NCBI RefSeq assembly: GCF_012971725.1
Contig: NZ_CP048833.1
Span: 3,348,001 to 3,412,000, forward strand
Origin: Pseudomonas multiresinivorans
GTDB lineage: Bacteria; Pseudomonadota; Gammaproteobacteria; Pseudomonadales; Pseudomonadaceae
Direction: 5' to 3'
DNA: 64,000 nt
Shown here: one piece after another, positions 50,602-57,160 of the stretch
How the letters are laid out: each line of letters starts with the position of its first letter
Position numbering within the stretch: position 1 is the stretch's first letter
Program-made: the position numbers and the translations under genes
Notes under the pieces: model-generated
The model's input: only the letters and a program-made list of their open reading frames with translations
Database searches by the model: none
Told to the model about the DNA's origin: nothing

Positions 50602-50862
50602 TCAAACCACGCGCTTGCGGAGCCGGGCGATGAGCTTCTGCCGCTGCTCGGCGTCCGCTTCCCAGACCTTGCCATCGAGGGCGTGGCAGATCAGCCAGAT
50701 TTCTTCGTTGTTGAGCATTACCGCGCCGCCGCCGGATTCCGCGCGGCGCTTGCGGTAGGCGGCCTGCTTTTCGGCGTTGGTCATGGCGCCTTCCTTGCGG
50801 GGGCGGCCTTTGCTCGGGGCTTCGAAAGCGTCGCGAGTGGCTCTGTCCTTGGCGTCTTTCAT
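50602..50862 (-). CDS. Small basic protein of unknown function, candidate DNA-binding autoregulator (86 aa)
   Basis: An 86-residue basic protein. An AT-hook-like segment SKGRPRKEGAMTNAEKQAAY runs into RKRRAESGGGAVMLNNEEIW, followed by a helical C-terminus (LICHALDGKVWEADAEQRQK, LIARLRKRVV). GRPRK resembles the minor-groove AT-hook core. No family recognised. Two identical 14-bp palindromes lie 18 and 51 bp upstream of the start, in the promoter. I infer that the protein or a distant regulator binds them. A shorter start at MTNAEKQ is possible. Confidence 0.65.
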   Translation of the reverse strand: MKDAKDRATRDAFEAPSKGRPRKEGAMTNAEKQAAYRKRRAESGGGAVMLNNEEIWLICHALDGKVWEADAEQRQKLIARLRKRVV

Positions 50863-50880
50863 GCGGGTCTCATCAGGGAT

Positions 50881-50927
50881 GGTAACGCGTTACCGTATTG
50901 GTTTGCTTTCGCTGGTAACGCGTTACC
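50881..50927 (-). promoter_or_regulatory. Paired palindromic operators GGTAACGCGTTACC (pair 1)
   Basis: Exact palindromes GGTAACGCGTTACC occupy 50881-50894 and 50914-50927, start-to-start 33 bp, about three helical turns, so both face the same side of the DNA. They lie in the promoter of the 86-residue gene. An identical arrangement recurs at 55609-55655. Confidence 0.8.
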
Positions 50928-51030
50928 AATAATAGCCGAGCTCGCAGGCCGCGCCAATCGTCGGCTGGGGCGATGCGCTTGGCCAAATCGAGCTATTCCT
51001 CACAGGCGCACAGGGCCAAGGGAGGCTGAC

Positions 51031-51270
51031 ATGGAACGACTGCGAAAGGTATTGATGGCCTCGGCTTTCAACGAGACCTGCGTCGTCCAGGTGCTACGCG
51101 AAGCCGCGCTCAAGGCCGGCACTGCCGACACGGCATCGGCGCTGATGGCCGCGGCGCAGTTGCTGGAGCACGACGCGGAAGCCCTGCTTCATGCCGCCCA
51201 CCGGATCGATCTCGTGCTGCACCATGCACCCGCTGAGGGAGGCACCATTTCATGGGTGGTCATGGATTGA
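51031..51270 (+). CDS. Hypothetical small protein (79 aa)
   Basis: A 79-residue, mostly helical cytoplasmic protein: MERLRKVLMASAFNETCVVQ, VLREAALKAGTADTASALMA, AAQLLEHDAEALLHAAHRID. GGGAGGC lies 6-8 bases upstream of the ATG. No known family recognised. It is divergent from the 86-residue gene across the operator pair and is followed 80 bp later by another small gene on the same strand. Confidence 0.65.
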   Translation: MERLRKVLMASAFNETCVVQVLREAALKAGTADTASALMAAAQLLEHDAEALLHAAHRIDLVLHHAPAEGGTISWVVMD

Positions 51271-51350
51271 TCAGGCTCGAACGATCGATTTGAACCGCTG
51301 CTGCCGTCGCCCGGTCAGTGCTTGGGATAGAGCCAGAATCCGGAGGCACC

Positions 51351-51596
51351 ATGCAGGACGAATCCCTGACCAGGCGGTACCACGTCTGCTTTGTGCGAGA
51401 CGGGCGGGAATTCGAGTTCGAAGCCGAGGACGAATCCATGAGCGAAGCGCGGGCATGGAGCCACGTGGCGCGCCATCTGCACATCCCGATCCACGATCTG
51501 CGCGGCTACCAGAAGCGCTACCACACCATCCGGCGCAATGTGGAAGCCCACAACGTGCAGGACGTTACCTACCGTATTGCCAGGGCAGAAGATTAG
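51351..51596 (+). CDS. Hypothetical small protein (81 aa)
   Basis: An 81-residue protein, MQDESLTRRYHVCFVRDGRE, FEFEAEDESMSEARAWSHVA, RHLHIPIHDLRGYQKRYHTI. The pattern suggests a small alpha/beta fold. It is preceded by CCGGAGG; the longer frame from 51318 is not supported by a ribosome-binding site. Conserved-looking but no named family recognised. It is convergent with the 72-residue gene at 51606, 9 bp away. Confidence 0.65.
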   Translation: MQDESLTRRYHVCFVRDGREFEFEAEDESMSEARAWSHVARHLHIPIHDLRGYQKRYHTIRRNVEAHNVQDVTYRIARAED

Positions 51597-51605
51597 GGCG
51601 ACTCC

Positions 51606-51824
51606 TCAGTTCTGCGCCGAGACCAGGCGGACGTCGCTGATGGTGATGCCGCAGGCGCCCAGCCAGGACTCGACTTCGGCAGAGGAGTGCAATGGGCGGG
51701 GCTGCTCGGGGAATTCACGAACATAGATGGAGAAGGCGATCGCCTTGATGTGGGGGATAGTCCGCGATCGCATCAGCAGGTGGCGGTCCTTGCCGTTGAG
51801 TTGATACTCGATCAGCCATTGCAT
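51606..51824 (-). CDS. Hypothetical small protein (72 aa)
   Basis: A 72-residue protein, MQWLIEYQLNGKDRHLLMRS, RTIPHIKAIAFSIYVREFPE, HSSAEVESWLGACGITISDV. AAGGAAG precedes the ATG at 51824. Its opening strand resembles the 57-residue protein at 49960. No family recognised. It lies downstream of ssuD's operon direction but 105 bp from the ssuD stop, so it is probably a separate unit. Confidence 0.6.
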   Translation of the reverse strand: MQWLIEYQLNGKDRHLLMRSRTIPHIKAIAFSIYVREFPEQPRPLHSSAEVESWLGACGITISDVRLVSAQN

Positions 51825-51929
51825 GGCGTGCGGCTTCCTTGGCAGGGTCGATCGGCAATGGCTGACAAGAGTAGCCCCTGATCGCTCAGGGGCAATACTG
51901 GTCATCGGACCGGCACTTGAGCTTGCCGA

Positions 51930-53072
51930 TCAGGCGGCAGCGCCCTCGGCCTCCTCGCGCCCGGCGCGGACGTCGAAGGCGCCCCCGGTGAGCACGCCAT
52001 CCACCGTCACACGCCCCTTGCCGGGCAGCAGCGGGAATACCAGCTCGGCAAAGCGGTAGGCTTCCTCCAGGTGCGGATAGCCCGACAGCACGAAGCTGTC
52101 GACTCCCAGCTCGGCATATTCCAGCAGACGCGCCGCTACGGTTTGCGGGTCGCCCACCAGCGCTGTGCCGGCACCGCCACGGATCAGGCCGACGCCGGCC
52201 CAGAGGTTTGGCGCGACTTCCAGCTTGTTGCGATCGCCACCATGCAGCGCGGCCATGCGCTGCTGGCCGACCGAATCCATCTTCGCGTAGTTCGACTGCG
52301 CAGCCGCGATGGTGGCGTCGTCCAGGTGGCTGATCAGTTCGTCGGCGGCGGCCCAGGCCTTCTCGTTGGTTTCCCGGACGATCACATGCAAGCGCACGCC
52401 GAACCTCACCGTGCGCCCCAGGCGCGCAGCCCGTTCGCGCACGTCGGCAATCTTCTCGGCCACGGCGGCGGGTGGCTCGCCCCAGGTCAGGTAAGCGTCC
52501 ACATGTCTGGCGGCCAGTTCGTGGGCGGCAGGGGAGGACCCACCGAAGTACAAGGGCGGGTAGGGCTTCTGTATAGGAGGGAAGAAGTTCTGCGCACCCT
52601 TTACCTTCAGGTGCTCGCCTTCGAAGTCCACCGTCTCGCCTGACAGCAGGCGGCGCCAGATGGTGAGGAATTCATCCGAGGCGGCATAGCGTTCGTCGTG
52701 GCCGAGGAAAACGCCATCCGCCTCCAGTTCGGTGCTGTCTCCGCCAGGGACGACATTGAGCAGCAGCCGACCTCCACTGGCCTGATCCAGGGAAGCGGCC
52801 TGGCGCGCTGAGGCTGTGGGGTTGCCCAGCGAGGTGCGCAACGCCACCAGCAGTTTGATCCTCCGCGTGACCGGCACCAGGCTGGCAGCAGTGACCCAAG
52901 GGTCCAGGCAGCTGCTGCCCGTGGGAATCAGCAGGCCGTCGTAACCGAGTTGGTCGGCGGCGACGGCGATCTGCCGCATGTACTCGTTGGTCGCCGGGCG
53001 GCCACTGCCGGAATGACCCAGGTAGCGGGTGTCGCCGGACGTCGGCAGGAACCAGAAAATATCCAGACTCAT
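51930..53072 (-). CDS. ssuD: FMNH2-dependent alkanesulfonate monooxygenase SsuD
   Basis: Cleaves alkanesulfonates to aldehyde and sulfite using reduced flavin, a sulfate-starvation function. The 380-residue protein matches SsuD in length. It has LDIFWFLPTSGDTRYLGHSG, DPWVTAASLVPVTRRIKLLV, ALRTSLGNPTASARQAASLD, SGGRLLLNVVPGGDSTELEA, DFEGEHLKVKGAQNFFPPIQ, PPLYFGGSSPAAHELAARHV and FVLSGYPHLEEAYRFAELVF. The start MSLDIFWFLP is used; the longer frame adds an unrelated extension. The flavin reductase SsuE and transporter SsuABC are not adjacent. Confidence 0.93.
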   Translation of the reverse strand: MSLDIFWFLPTSGDTRYLGHSGSGRPATNEYMRQIAVAADQLGYDGLLIPTGSSCLDPWVTAASLVPVTRRIKLLVALRTSLGNPTASARQAASLDQASGGRLLLNVVPGGDSTELEADGVFLGHDERYAASDEFLTIWRRLLSGETVDFEGEHLKVKGAQNFFPPIQKPYPPLYFGGSSPAAHELAARHVDAYLTWGEPPAAVAEKIADVRERAARLGRTVRFGVRLHVIVRETNEKAWAAADELISHLDDATIAAAQSNYAKMDSVGQQRMAALHGGDRNKLEVAPNLWAGVGLIRGGAGTALVGDPQTVAARLLEYAELGVDSFVLSGYPHLEEAYRFAELVFPLLPGKGRVTVDGVLTGGAFDVRAGREEAEGAAA

Positions 53073-53453
53073 AGGGGTGTCCTCGTTGCCATCATCGAAG
53101 TGGGGCGTCGCCCCGTCGGTGCACGCGTGGCAAGTCTTCATTGAAATGCGACCCGGCAGCCGGCACGGTTCGTGCGCTCGGTTCAGGCAGAAAAGGAAGA
53201 GGGCGGCTGCGCTGCGGTCCTGCAGGGCAGCAAGGCTTGTGCCAGCGTTGCGGTCCGCGAATATCGAGAGATTCGCCGCCGAGCAGGTGTTGCTGTGGCA
53301 GCAGTTCTGTTGATCGACTGTTGCTGCGCCAGCACCTGGTGCTGCGAAAAAGGCATTAGGTTATGCCTTCCGGCGATTTGTCCTCGGAAGCGCGACCGAT
53401 CAGGATAGGCATTCGTGATCGAAGCCTCTGAATACCAAGGAACACAGCAAGCG
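53073..53453. other. Divergent ssuD/epsC promoter region
   Basis: No convincing gene. A 15-bp palindrome CAGCACCTGGTGCTG lies at 53330-53344, about midway to the acetyltransferase gene. As both neighbours are sulfur-assimilation genes, a CysB- or Cbl-type activator site is expected here, but those sites lack a firm consensus and none is called. Confidence 0.45.
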
Positions 53454-54407
53454 ATGAACGACGCCAATCGACTGAACGAGAATGGCCCGGTGAACTGGCA
53501 ACTGGCGCAGATCGTCGAGGACCTGCGCGGAGCCCGTAACGAGTGGCGAGCCCGCACTGGGCGACATCCGGAGCAGGGCGGTCGTGAACTGCCTTCGCGG
53601 CACTCCATCGAGGAAGTGGTCGAACGCCTGGCGAGCGCATTGTTTCCCATGCGTCTCGGCCCGAACGACCTGCGCGAGGAAAGCGAAGACTTCTTTGTCG
53701 GCCATACGCTGGACGCTGCCCTCAATGCACTGCTGGTGCAGGCCCGCCTGGAGCTGCGTTACAGCGCGCGGCAGCGCGGCGATGTAGTGGATAGCCGGAT
53801 CGACGAGCATGCCGTGCTGCTGGTGCGCGACTTCGCCCGTGCGCTCCCCGAAATGCGCAAACTGCTGGATGCCGACGTGCTCGCCGCCTATCAGGGTGAC
53901 CCGGCCGCGCGCAGCGTGGATGAGGTTCTGCTGTGCTACCCGGGAGTCGTCGCGGTTATCCACCACCGCCTGGCGCATCACCTGTACAACGCCGGCTTGC
54001 CATTGCTGGCACGGATCATCTCGGAACTGGCGCACTCGGCCACCGGCATCGATATTCACCCCGGCGCGCAGATCGGCAGCAGTTTCTTCATCGACCATGG
54101 CACCGGCGTGGTGATCGGAGAAACCGCAATCATCGGCAAACAGGTGCGCATCTACCAGGCGGTAACCCTGGGTGCGAAGCGCTTCACCGCCGACGAAACC
54201 GGCCAGTTGCACAAGGGCGAACCACGCCACCCGATCGTCGAGGACGAAGTAGTGATCTACGCCGGCGCCACCATCCTGGGGCGCGTCACCATCGGCAAGG
54301 GCTCGACCATCGGCGGCAACGTCTGGCTGACCCGCAGCGTGCCGCCAGGCAGCCAGGTGAGCCAGGCCAGCCTGCAGCACGACGAGAGTCGCTGCGGCAA
54401 GGATTGA
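53454..54407 (+). CDS. epsC: Serine O-acetyltransferase (EpsC/CysE family)
   Basis: Transfers acetyl from acetyl-CoA to serine for cysteine synthesis. The protein is 317 residues from the ATG at 53454 (MNDANRLNENGPVNWQLAQI); a GTG at 53415 would add 13. An N-terminal helical domain of about 190 residues precedes a left-handed beta-helix (GIDIHPGAQIGSSFFIDHGT, GVVIGETAIIGKQVRIYQAV, TLGAKRF, HPIVEDEVVIYAGATILGRV, TIGKGSTIGGNVWLTRSVPP). The catalytic His pair positions HPGA and DHGTG are present. It is divergent from ssuD, which fits joint response to sulfur need. Confidence 0.92.
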   Translation: MNDANRLNENGPVNWQLAQIVEDLRGARNEWRARTGRHPEQGGRELPSRHSIEEVVERLASALFPMRLGPNDLREESEDFFVGHTLDAALNALLVQARLELRYSARQRGDVVDSRIDEHAVLLVRDFARALPEMRKLLDADVLAAYQGDPAARSVDEVLLCYPGVVAVIHHRLAHHLYNAGLPLLARIISELAHSATGIDIHPGAQIGSSFFIDHGTGVVIGETAIIGKQVRIYQAVTLGAKRFTADETGQLHKGEPRHPIVEDEVVIYAGATILGRVTIGKGSTIGGNVWLTRSVPPGSQVSQASLQHDESRCGKD

Positions 54408-54725
54408 GGCGATGGAAACGGGGCAGGGGAGTTGACAGCTCCCTCGCTCCTTCAGCAGTATCTGTCAGACATTTAGCGCAACGGCATTTCCATGCTTCCC
54501 ACTCACGATCATTCGCTTTCCGCTTCGGGCTTCCTTGCTCAGGCTGGCGCGTGCGTCGTCGTTGCCAAGAAATCGAAGAAACAGTCGCTCATTTGACCGG
54601 GGCGCTGTCCCGTCAGATGGGCTGACAGGACACAGGACACAAGGCGCAAGGTCGAACCTCCCTCCCGCTTGATTCCCGCACCCTCCCTGACGGCGACCCG
54701 ACGGTCAGCCAACAGGAGTTTTTGC
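54408..54725. other. Intergenic region before the DapA-family gene
   Basis: Contains no convincing gene; a 34-codon frame at 54492-54596 lacks a ribosome-binding site. Probably holds the terminator of epsC and the promoter/leader of the DapA-family gene. Confidence 0.45.
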
Positions 54726-55592
54726 ATGTCGAGTTTTCGTGGAATCTGGGTGGCGCTGGCCACGCCTTTTCGTGACGGCGCCGTCGATTTTCCGGCCCTG
54801 CAGCGCCTGGTAGCGAAGCTGCTGGAGGAGGGCGTCAGCGGTTTTGTCGTCTGCGGCACCACCGGCGAGGCGGCCGCCTTGAGCCACTCGGAGCAGCTGG
54901 AAGTACTCGACGCGGTACTGCAATGGGTGCCGTCACGGCAGGTGATCATGGGGTTGGCAGGCAACAATCAGCCTGAGCTCCTGGCCTGCCTGGAGGACAT
55001 CCAGCGCCGCCCGGTGGCCGCGGTACTGGTGCCGGCGCCTTACTACATTCGCCCGTCGCAGGCCGGCCTGGAATCCTTCTTCCACACCATCGCAGACGCA
55101 GCCAGCGTCCCCGTCGTGCTCTATGACATTCCATATCGCACCGGGGTGCGCATCGAGCGCGAAACCCTGCGCCGCATCGTCCGCCATCCAAATATTGCCG
55201 CGATCAAGGACTGCGGCGGTGACCCGGAAACCACCATGGCGCTGATCGCCGACGGACACGTCGACGTGCTCACGGGCGAGGACCTGCAGATCTTTTCCAA
55301 CCTGTGCCTGGGCGGCGCCGGCGCGATCTCGGCGTCGGCCCATGTGGGTGCCGAGCTCTACATGCAAATGTTCCGGCAGATGGAGGAAGGAAGTGTCATC
55401 GCTGCACGCGCCATTTTCTACCGCTTGCTGCCCTGGATGCAGGCCGCTTTCGCTGAGCCAAATCCGTCAGCCGTCAAGGGCGCGCTGGCACTGCAAGGAC
55501 TGATTGCCAACGAGGTTCGCGAGCCGATGCAGGCGTGCACGCCGGCGACGCTGGAAAGGCTGCGTGGGGTTCTGGCAGCGCTGGCTGGATAG
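54726..55592 (+). CDS. dapA: 4-hydroxy-tetrahydrodipicolinate synthase family protein (DapA)
   Basis: Class I aldolase-like enzyme, 288 residues. It has the pyruvate-binding GTTGEAAALSHSE near residue 43, the catalytic tyrosine region VVLYDIPYRTGVRIERETL near 133 and Schiff-base lysine NIAAIKDCGGDPETT near 161. Also present: MGLAGNNQPELLACLEDIQR and VLVPAPYYIRPSQAGLESFF. These are the DapA hallmarks for condensing pyruvate with aspartate semialdehyde in lysine synthesis. It is probably a second DapA paralogue or a related aldolase, because essential dapA normally sits elsewhere; substrate not proven. The ATG at 54726 follows CAGGAG. Confidence 0.85.
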   Translation: MSSFRGIWVALATPFRDGAVDFPALQRLVAKLLEEGVSGFVVCGTTGEAAALSHSEQLEVLDAVLQWVPSRQVIMGLAGNNQPELLACLEDIQRRPVAAVLVPAPYYIRPSQAGLESFFHTIADAASVPVVLYDIPYRTGVRIERETLRRIVRHPNIAAIKDCGGDPETTMALIADGHVDVLTGEDLQIFSNLCLGGAGAISASAHVGAELYMQMFRQMEEGSVIAARAIFYRLLPWMQAAFAEPNPSAVKGALALQGLIANEVREPMQACTPATLERLRGVLAALAG

Positions 55593-55608
55593 GCTCTGCA
55601 GAAGGACT

Positions 55609-55655
55609 GGTAACGCGTTACTAGAATGAGCCAGGAGATTTGGTAACGCGTTACT
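55609..55655. promoter_or_regulatory. Paired palindromic operators GGTAACGCGTTACT (pair 2)
   Basis: GGTAACGCGTTACT at 55609-55622 and again at 55642-55655, start-to-start 33 bp as in pair 1; each has the same 12-bp palindrome GTAACGCGTTAC. It starts 17 bp after the DapA-family stop. No gene start lies close downstream before the dif element at 56009, so the target gene is unclear. Confidence 0.75.
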
Positions 55656-55801
55656 GGTGACTAGCGAGACGAATTCGGCTGCGGTGGAATGATTGGCGCA
55701 TGACTCGTGCGGGCATGATCCTGAGGCGGCGAATTCCCAATTCGATATCTGCTCGAATGATTCGTAAGCCCTGAACGGAAACCTGTGCATTGAAATCTGA
55801 C

Positions 55802-55843
55802 GCAACAGGCAACAGGCAACAGCATGAGCATGAGCATGAGCAT
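55802..55843. repeat. Short tandem repeats (GCAACAG)3 and (CATGAG)3
   Basis: Three exact 7-bp copies of GCAACAG (55802-55822) run directly into three exact 6-bp copies of CATGAG plus CAT (55823-55843). They lie in non-coding DNA about 165 bp left of the element junction and could vary in copy number. Confidence 0.85.
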
Positions 55844-56007
55844 CGACAGCACTGGCACGCGAAGCGCACAAACAAGAGAGTCGAGTCGCATCGGCGTGAA
55901 CCGACCTGGCTTGAACTCGAATCGAAAGAAAGGCAGCAGAACTGTCCAGGTGAGGGATTTTGCAGATTGAAATCCGTGACACTCGATCCTGGCAACGCCA
56001 TAGGTAA

Positions 56008-56098
56008 CTTCGCATAATGCCCGGCCTTATGTTGAGCGCCGTCCGGACAATACGGCGGCTCCGGGCGGCGCGTAACATAGGGCCGATTATGCGCAAGC
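56008..56098 (+). other. attP-like pair of inverted dif-like sites, copy 1
   Basis: Site 1: XerC-like arm TTCGCATAA (56009-56017), 9-base centre, XerD-like arm TTATGTTGAGC (56027-56037). Site 2, on the other strand: XerC-like CTTGCGCATAA (56087-56097), 7-base centre, XerD-like TATGTTACG (56071-56079). The two align over about 30 bases (both contain GCATAAT, GGCC and TATGTT) and would pair into one imperfect stem with a 30-base loop that holds a smaller hairpin (CCGT/ACGG). This is the layout of the folded single-strand attP of CTX-type phages. Chromosomal dif has a 6-base centre instead. Confidence 0.75.
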
Positions 56099-56325
56099 CG
56101 GCCTCTCTCCCTATCCCGCAACACTTGATCCATCAGGCGACGTTGTACGCGCCGTCTCGCGATCCTCTCGATGCCGTTTGCTACGTCCTGCACGATTACC
56201 CCAAGCTCGTTGCCGAGATCCGCCAGCTACGTCGTCGCCTTGCCGATCTGGATCAGGAGGGCGCGGATATGGATGCTCGGATCGAGGCCTTACAGTCAGC
56301 CTGCAGGGTGATCCTGGAGCTCTGA
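56089..56325 (+). CDS. Element ORF A: small coiled-coil protein of unknown function, copy 1
   Basis: A 78-residue protein from ATG 56089, whose start codon lies inside the second dif-like arm. MRKPASLPIPQHLIHQATLY, APSRDPLDAVCYVLHDYPKL, then a heptad-like helix VAEIRQLRRRLADLDQEGAD and MDARIEALQSACRVILEL. The frame is open to 56017, but that part is the attP hairpin. No family recognised; no membrane segment. There is no strong ribosome-binding site, so expression is uncertain. A hairpin ACCAGGG/CCCTGGT follows at 56340-56363. Confidence 0.5.
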   Translation: MRKPASLPIPQHLIHQATLYAPSRDPLDAVCYVLHDYPKLVAEIRQLRRRLADLDQEGADMDARIEALQSACRVILEL

Positions 56326-56732
56326 TCGGCCCGGCTATTACCAGGGTAACTCGTTGCCCTGGTGATGGCTGGGAGACAAGCGAAGCGCGTCAGCGTCGGC
56401 GCGCGGTGCCGGCCGGGAGCGCAAGGCACGAGCGGTAGGCCGAAGCCGCGGCCGACGTCCCTGTAACACGTCAGACAAAGGGGCCTCAAACAGCTCATTA
56501 TTGGGTGTTCGGCCTGAAAGCCGCGCGCCACTAGGCCTCCAGAAACGGTATTTTTACCGATAATTCTGTATGTCGAATGCATATAGCATGTAGAACATAC
56601 ATATATTTGCATGAGTCACCGGCTCGAAATCTGCTTCTGAGCTTGGTGCGACGACTCGACGCGACAGGCTCTTCTTTTATGTAGAACATATGTATGCCAT
56701 ATTGCTCTCAAAGCAACATACATAGGTTCACC
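56326..56732. other. Element non-coding region, copy 1
   Basis: About 400 bp without a gene. The left 140 bp are GC-rich with several short inverted repeats (ACCAGGG/CCCTGGT at 56340-56363; GGCCGAAGCCGCGGCC near 56438) and could be a replication or packaging signal. The right part is AT-rich with the iterons at 56588-56604 and 56679-56695. On the - strand a 119-codon frame (56253-56612) has no supporting features. Confidence 0.5.
56588..56695. promoter_or_regulatory. Iterons upstream of the RHH gene, copy 1
   Basis: ATGTAGAACATACATAT at 56588-56604 and ATGTAGAACATATGTAT at 56679-56695 share 14 of 17 bases, with a third partial AACATACATA at 56713-56722 just before the ORF B ATG. The repeats surround the expected promoter and suit cooperative binding by a ribbon-helix-helix protein. 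Confidence 0.6.
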
Positions 56733-57095
56733 ATGAAGATTACCGCCGACCAAACCCGCGAGCTTCTCCAGCTTCTTGTTGAGGTGGATGGGCAATCAAA
56801 AGCTGCTGCCAAACAGGTCTTCAATGGAATCACTCCAGATGGCCGTTTAGCGCTGCTGCACGAATTACGTCGAAGAAAGTTGCTGGCGAAGTCTGCGCCG
56901 GCTCAGCAATTGCCAAAGGGCGAGGAGGAGGGTGAGAAGGTGCGCGCCGGCAAGGCTAAGAAAGTGCCTTACACGCTTCTGATGCCGCCAGATCAGCTGG
57001 AAGCTCTACGAAATCTCGCGGAAAAGGACGATACGTCCGTTTCGCACCATATCCGGCAAGCGGTCAGGTCTTACCTGCGCACGCGGCTGGTGTAA
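56733..57095 (+). CDS. Element ORF B: ribbon-helix-helix DNA-binding protein, copy 1
   Basis: A 120-residue protein. Residues 1-50 are helical (MKITADQTRELLQLLVEVDG, QSKAAAKQVFNGITPDGRLA). A Lys/Glu-rich linker (KGEEEGEKVRAGKAKK) follows, then a C-terminal RHH fold: strand VPYTLLMPPDQLEALRNLAE and helix-turn-helix KDDTSVSHHIRQAVRSYLRT. RHH proteins bind DNA as dimers, often their own promoter; the iterons upstream are the obvious target. ATG 56733 (MKITADQ) is preferred over 56694, which lies within the last iteron. It may control copy number, transcription or Xer-site use. Confidence 0.7.
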   Translation: MKITADQTRELLQLLVEVDGQSKAAAKQVFNGITPDGRLALLHELRRRKLLAKSAPAQQLPKGEEEGEKVRAGKAKKVPYTLLMPPDQLEALRNLAEKDDTSVSHHIRQAVRSYLRTRLV

Positions 57096-57160
57096 TCGCT
57101 GGCTAAGGGAGCGCCAACTCCCAAAGCCAGCTAACCAAGATGATCGATAGGAGATCATGA

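Larger units (their letters stand above)
55593..56008. other. Intergenic region left of the dif-inserted element
   Basis: No gene seen. It carries the second operator pair (55609-55655), short tandem repeats (55802-55843) and, at its right edge, the flank of the left element junction. The open frames crossing it are coincidental and run into the element. Confidence 0.55.

Noticed and set aside
53330..53344. Palindrome CAGCACCTGGTGCTG as a defined operator for ssuD/epsC.
   Set aside because: It is GC-rich and single, and does not resemble a known CysB or Cbl site; noted only as part of the intergenic description.
53415..53453. GTG start at 53415 for the serine acetyltransferase.
   Set aside because: The added 13 residues look unstructured; ATG 53454 with AAGGA upstream is preferred, though the longer form cannot be excluded.
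54492..54596. A 34-codon frame ending AKKSKKQSLI upstream of the DapA-family gene.
   Set aside because: No ribosome-binding site, no recognised family, and such short frames are common by chance; it could be revisited with ribosome profiling.
55651..56193. A 180-codon frame on the - strand across the left element junction.
   Set aside because: It runs through short tandem repeats, the junction and ORF A antisense; a second shorter version appears at the internal junction only because the element is duplicated.
56017..56325. A longer ORF A starting at 56017 (102 codons).
   Set aside because: The extra 24 codons are the attP-like hairpin itself, and the residues there show no protein-like pattern; 56089 is the better start.
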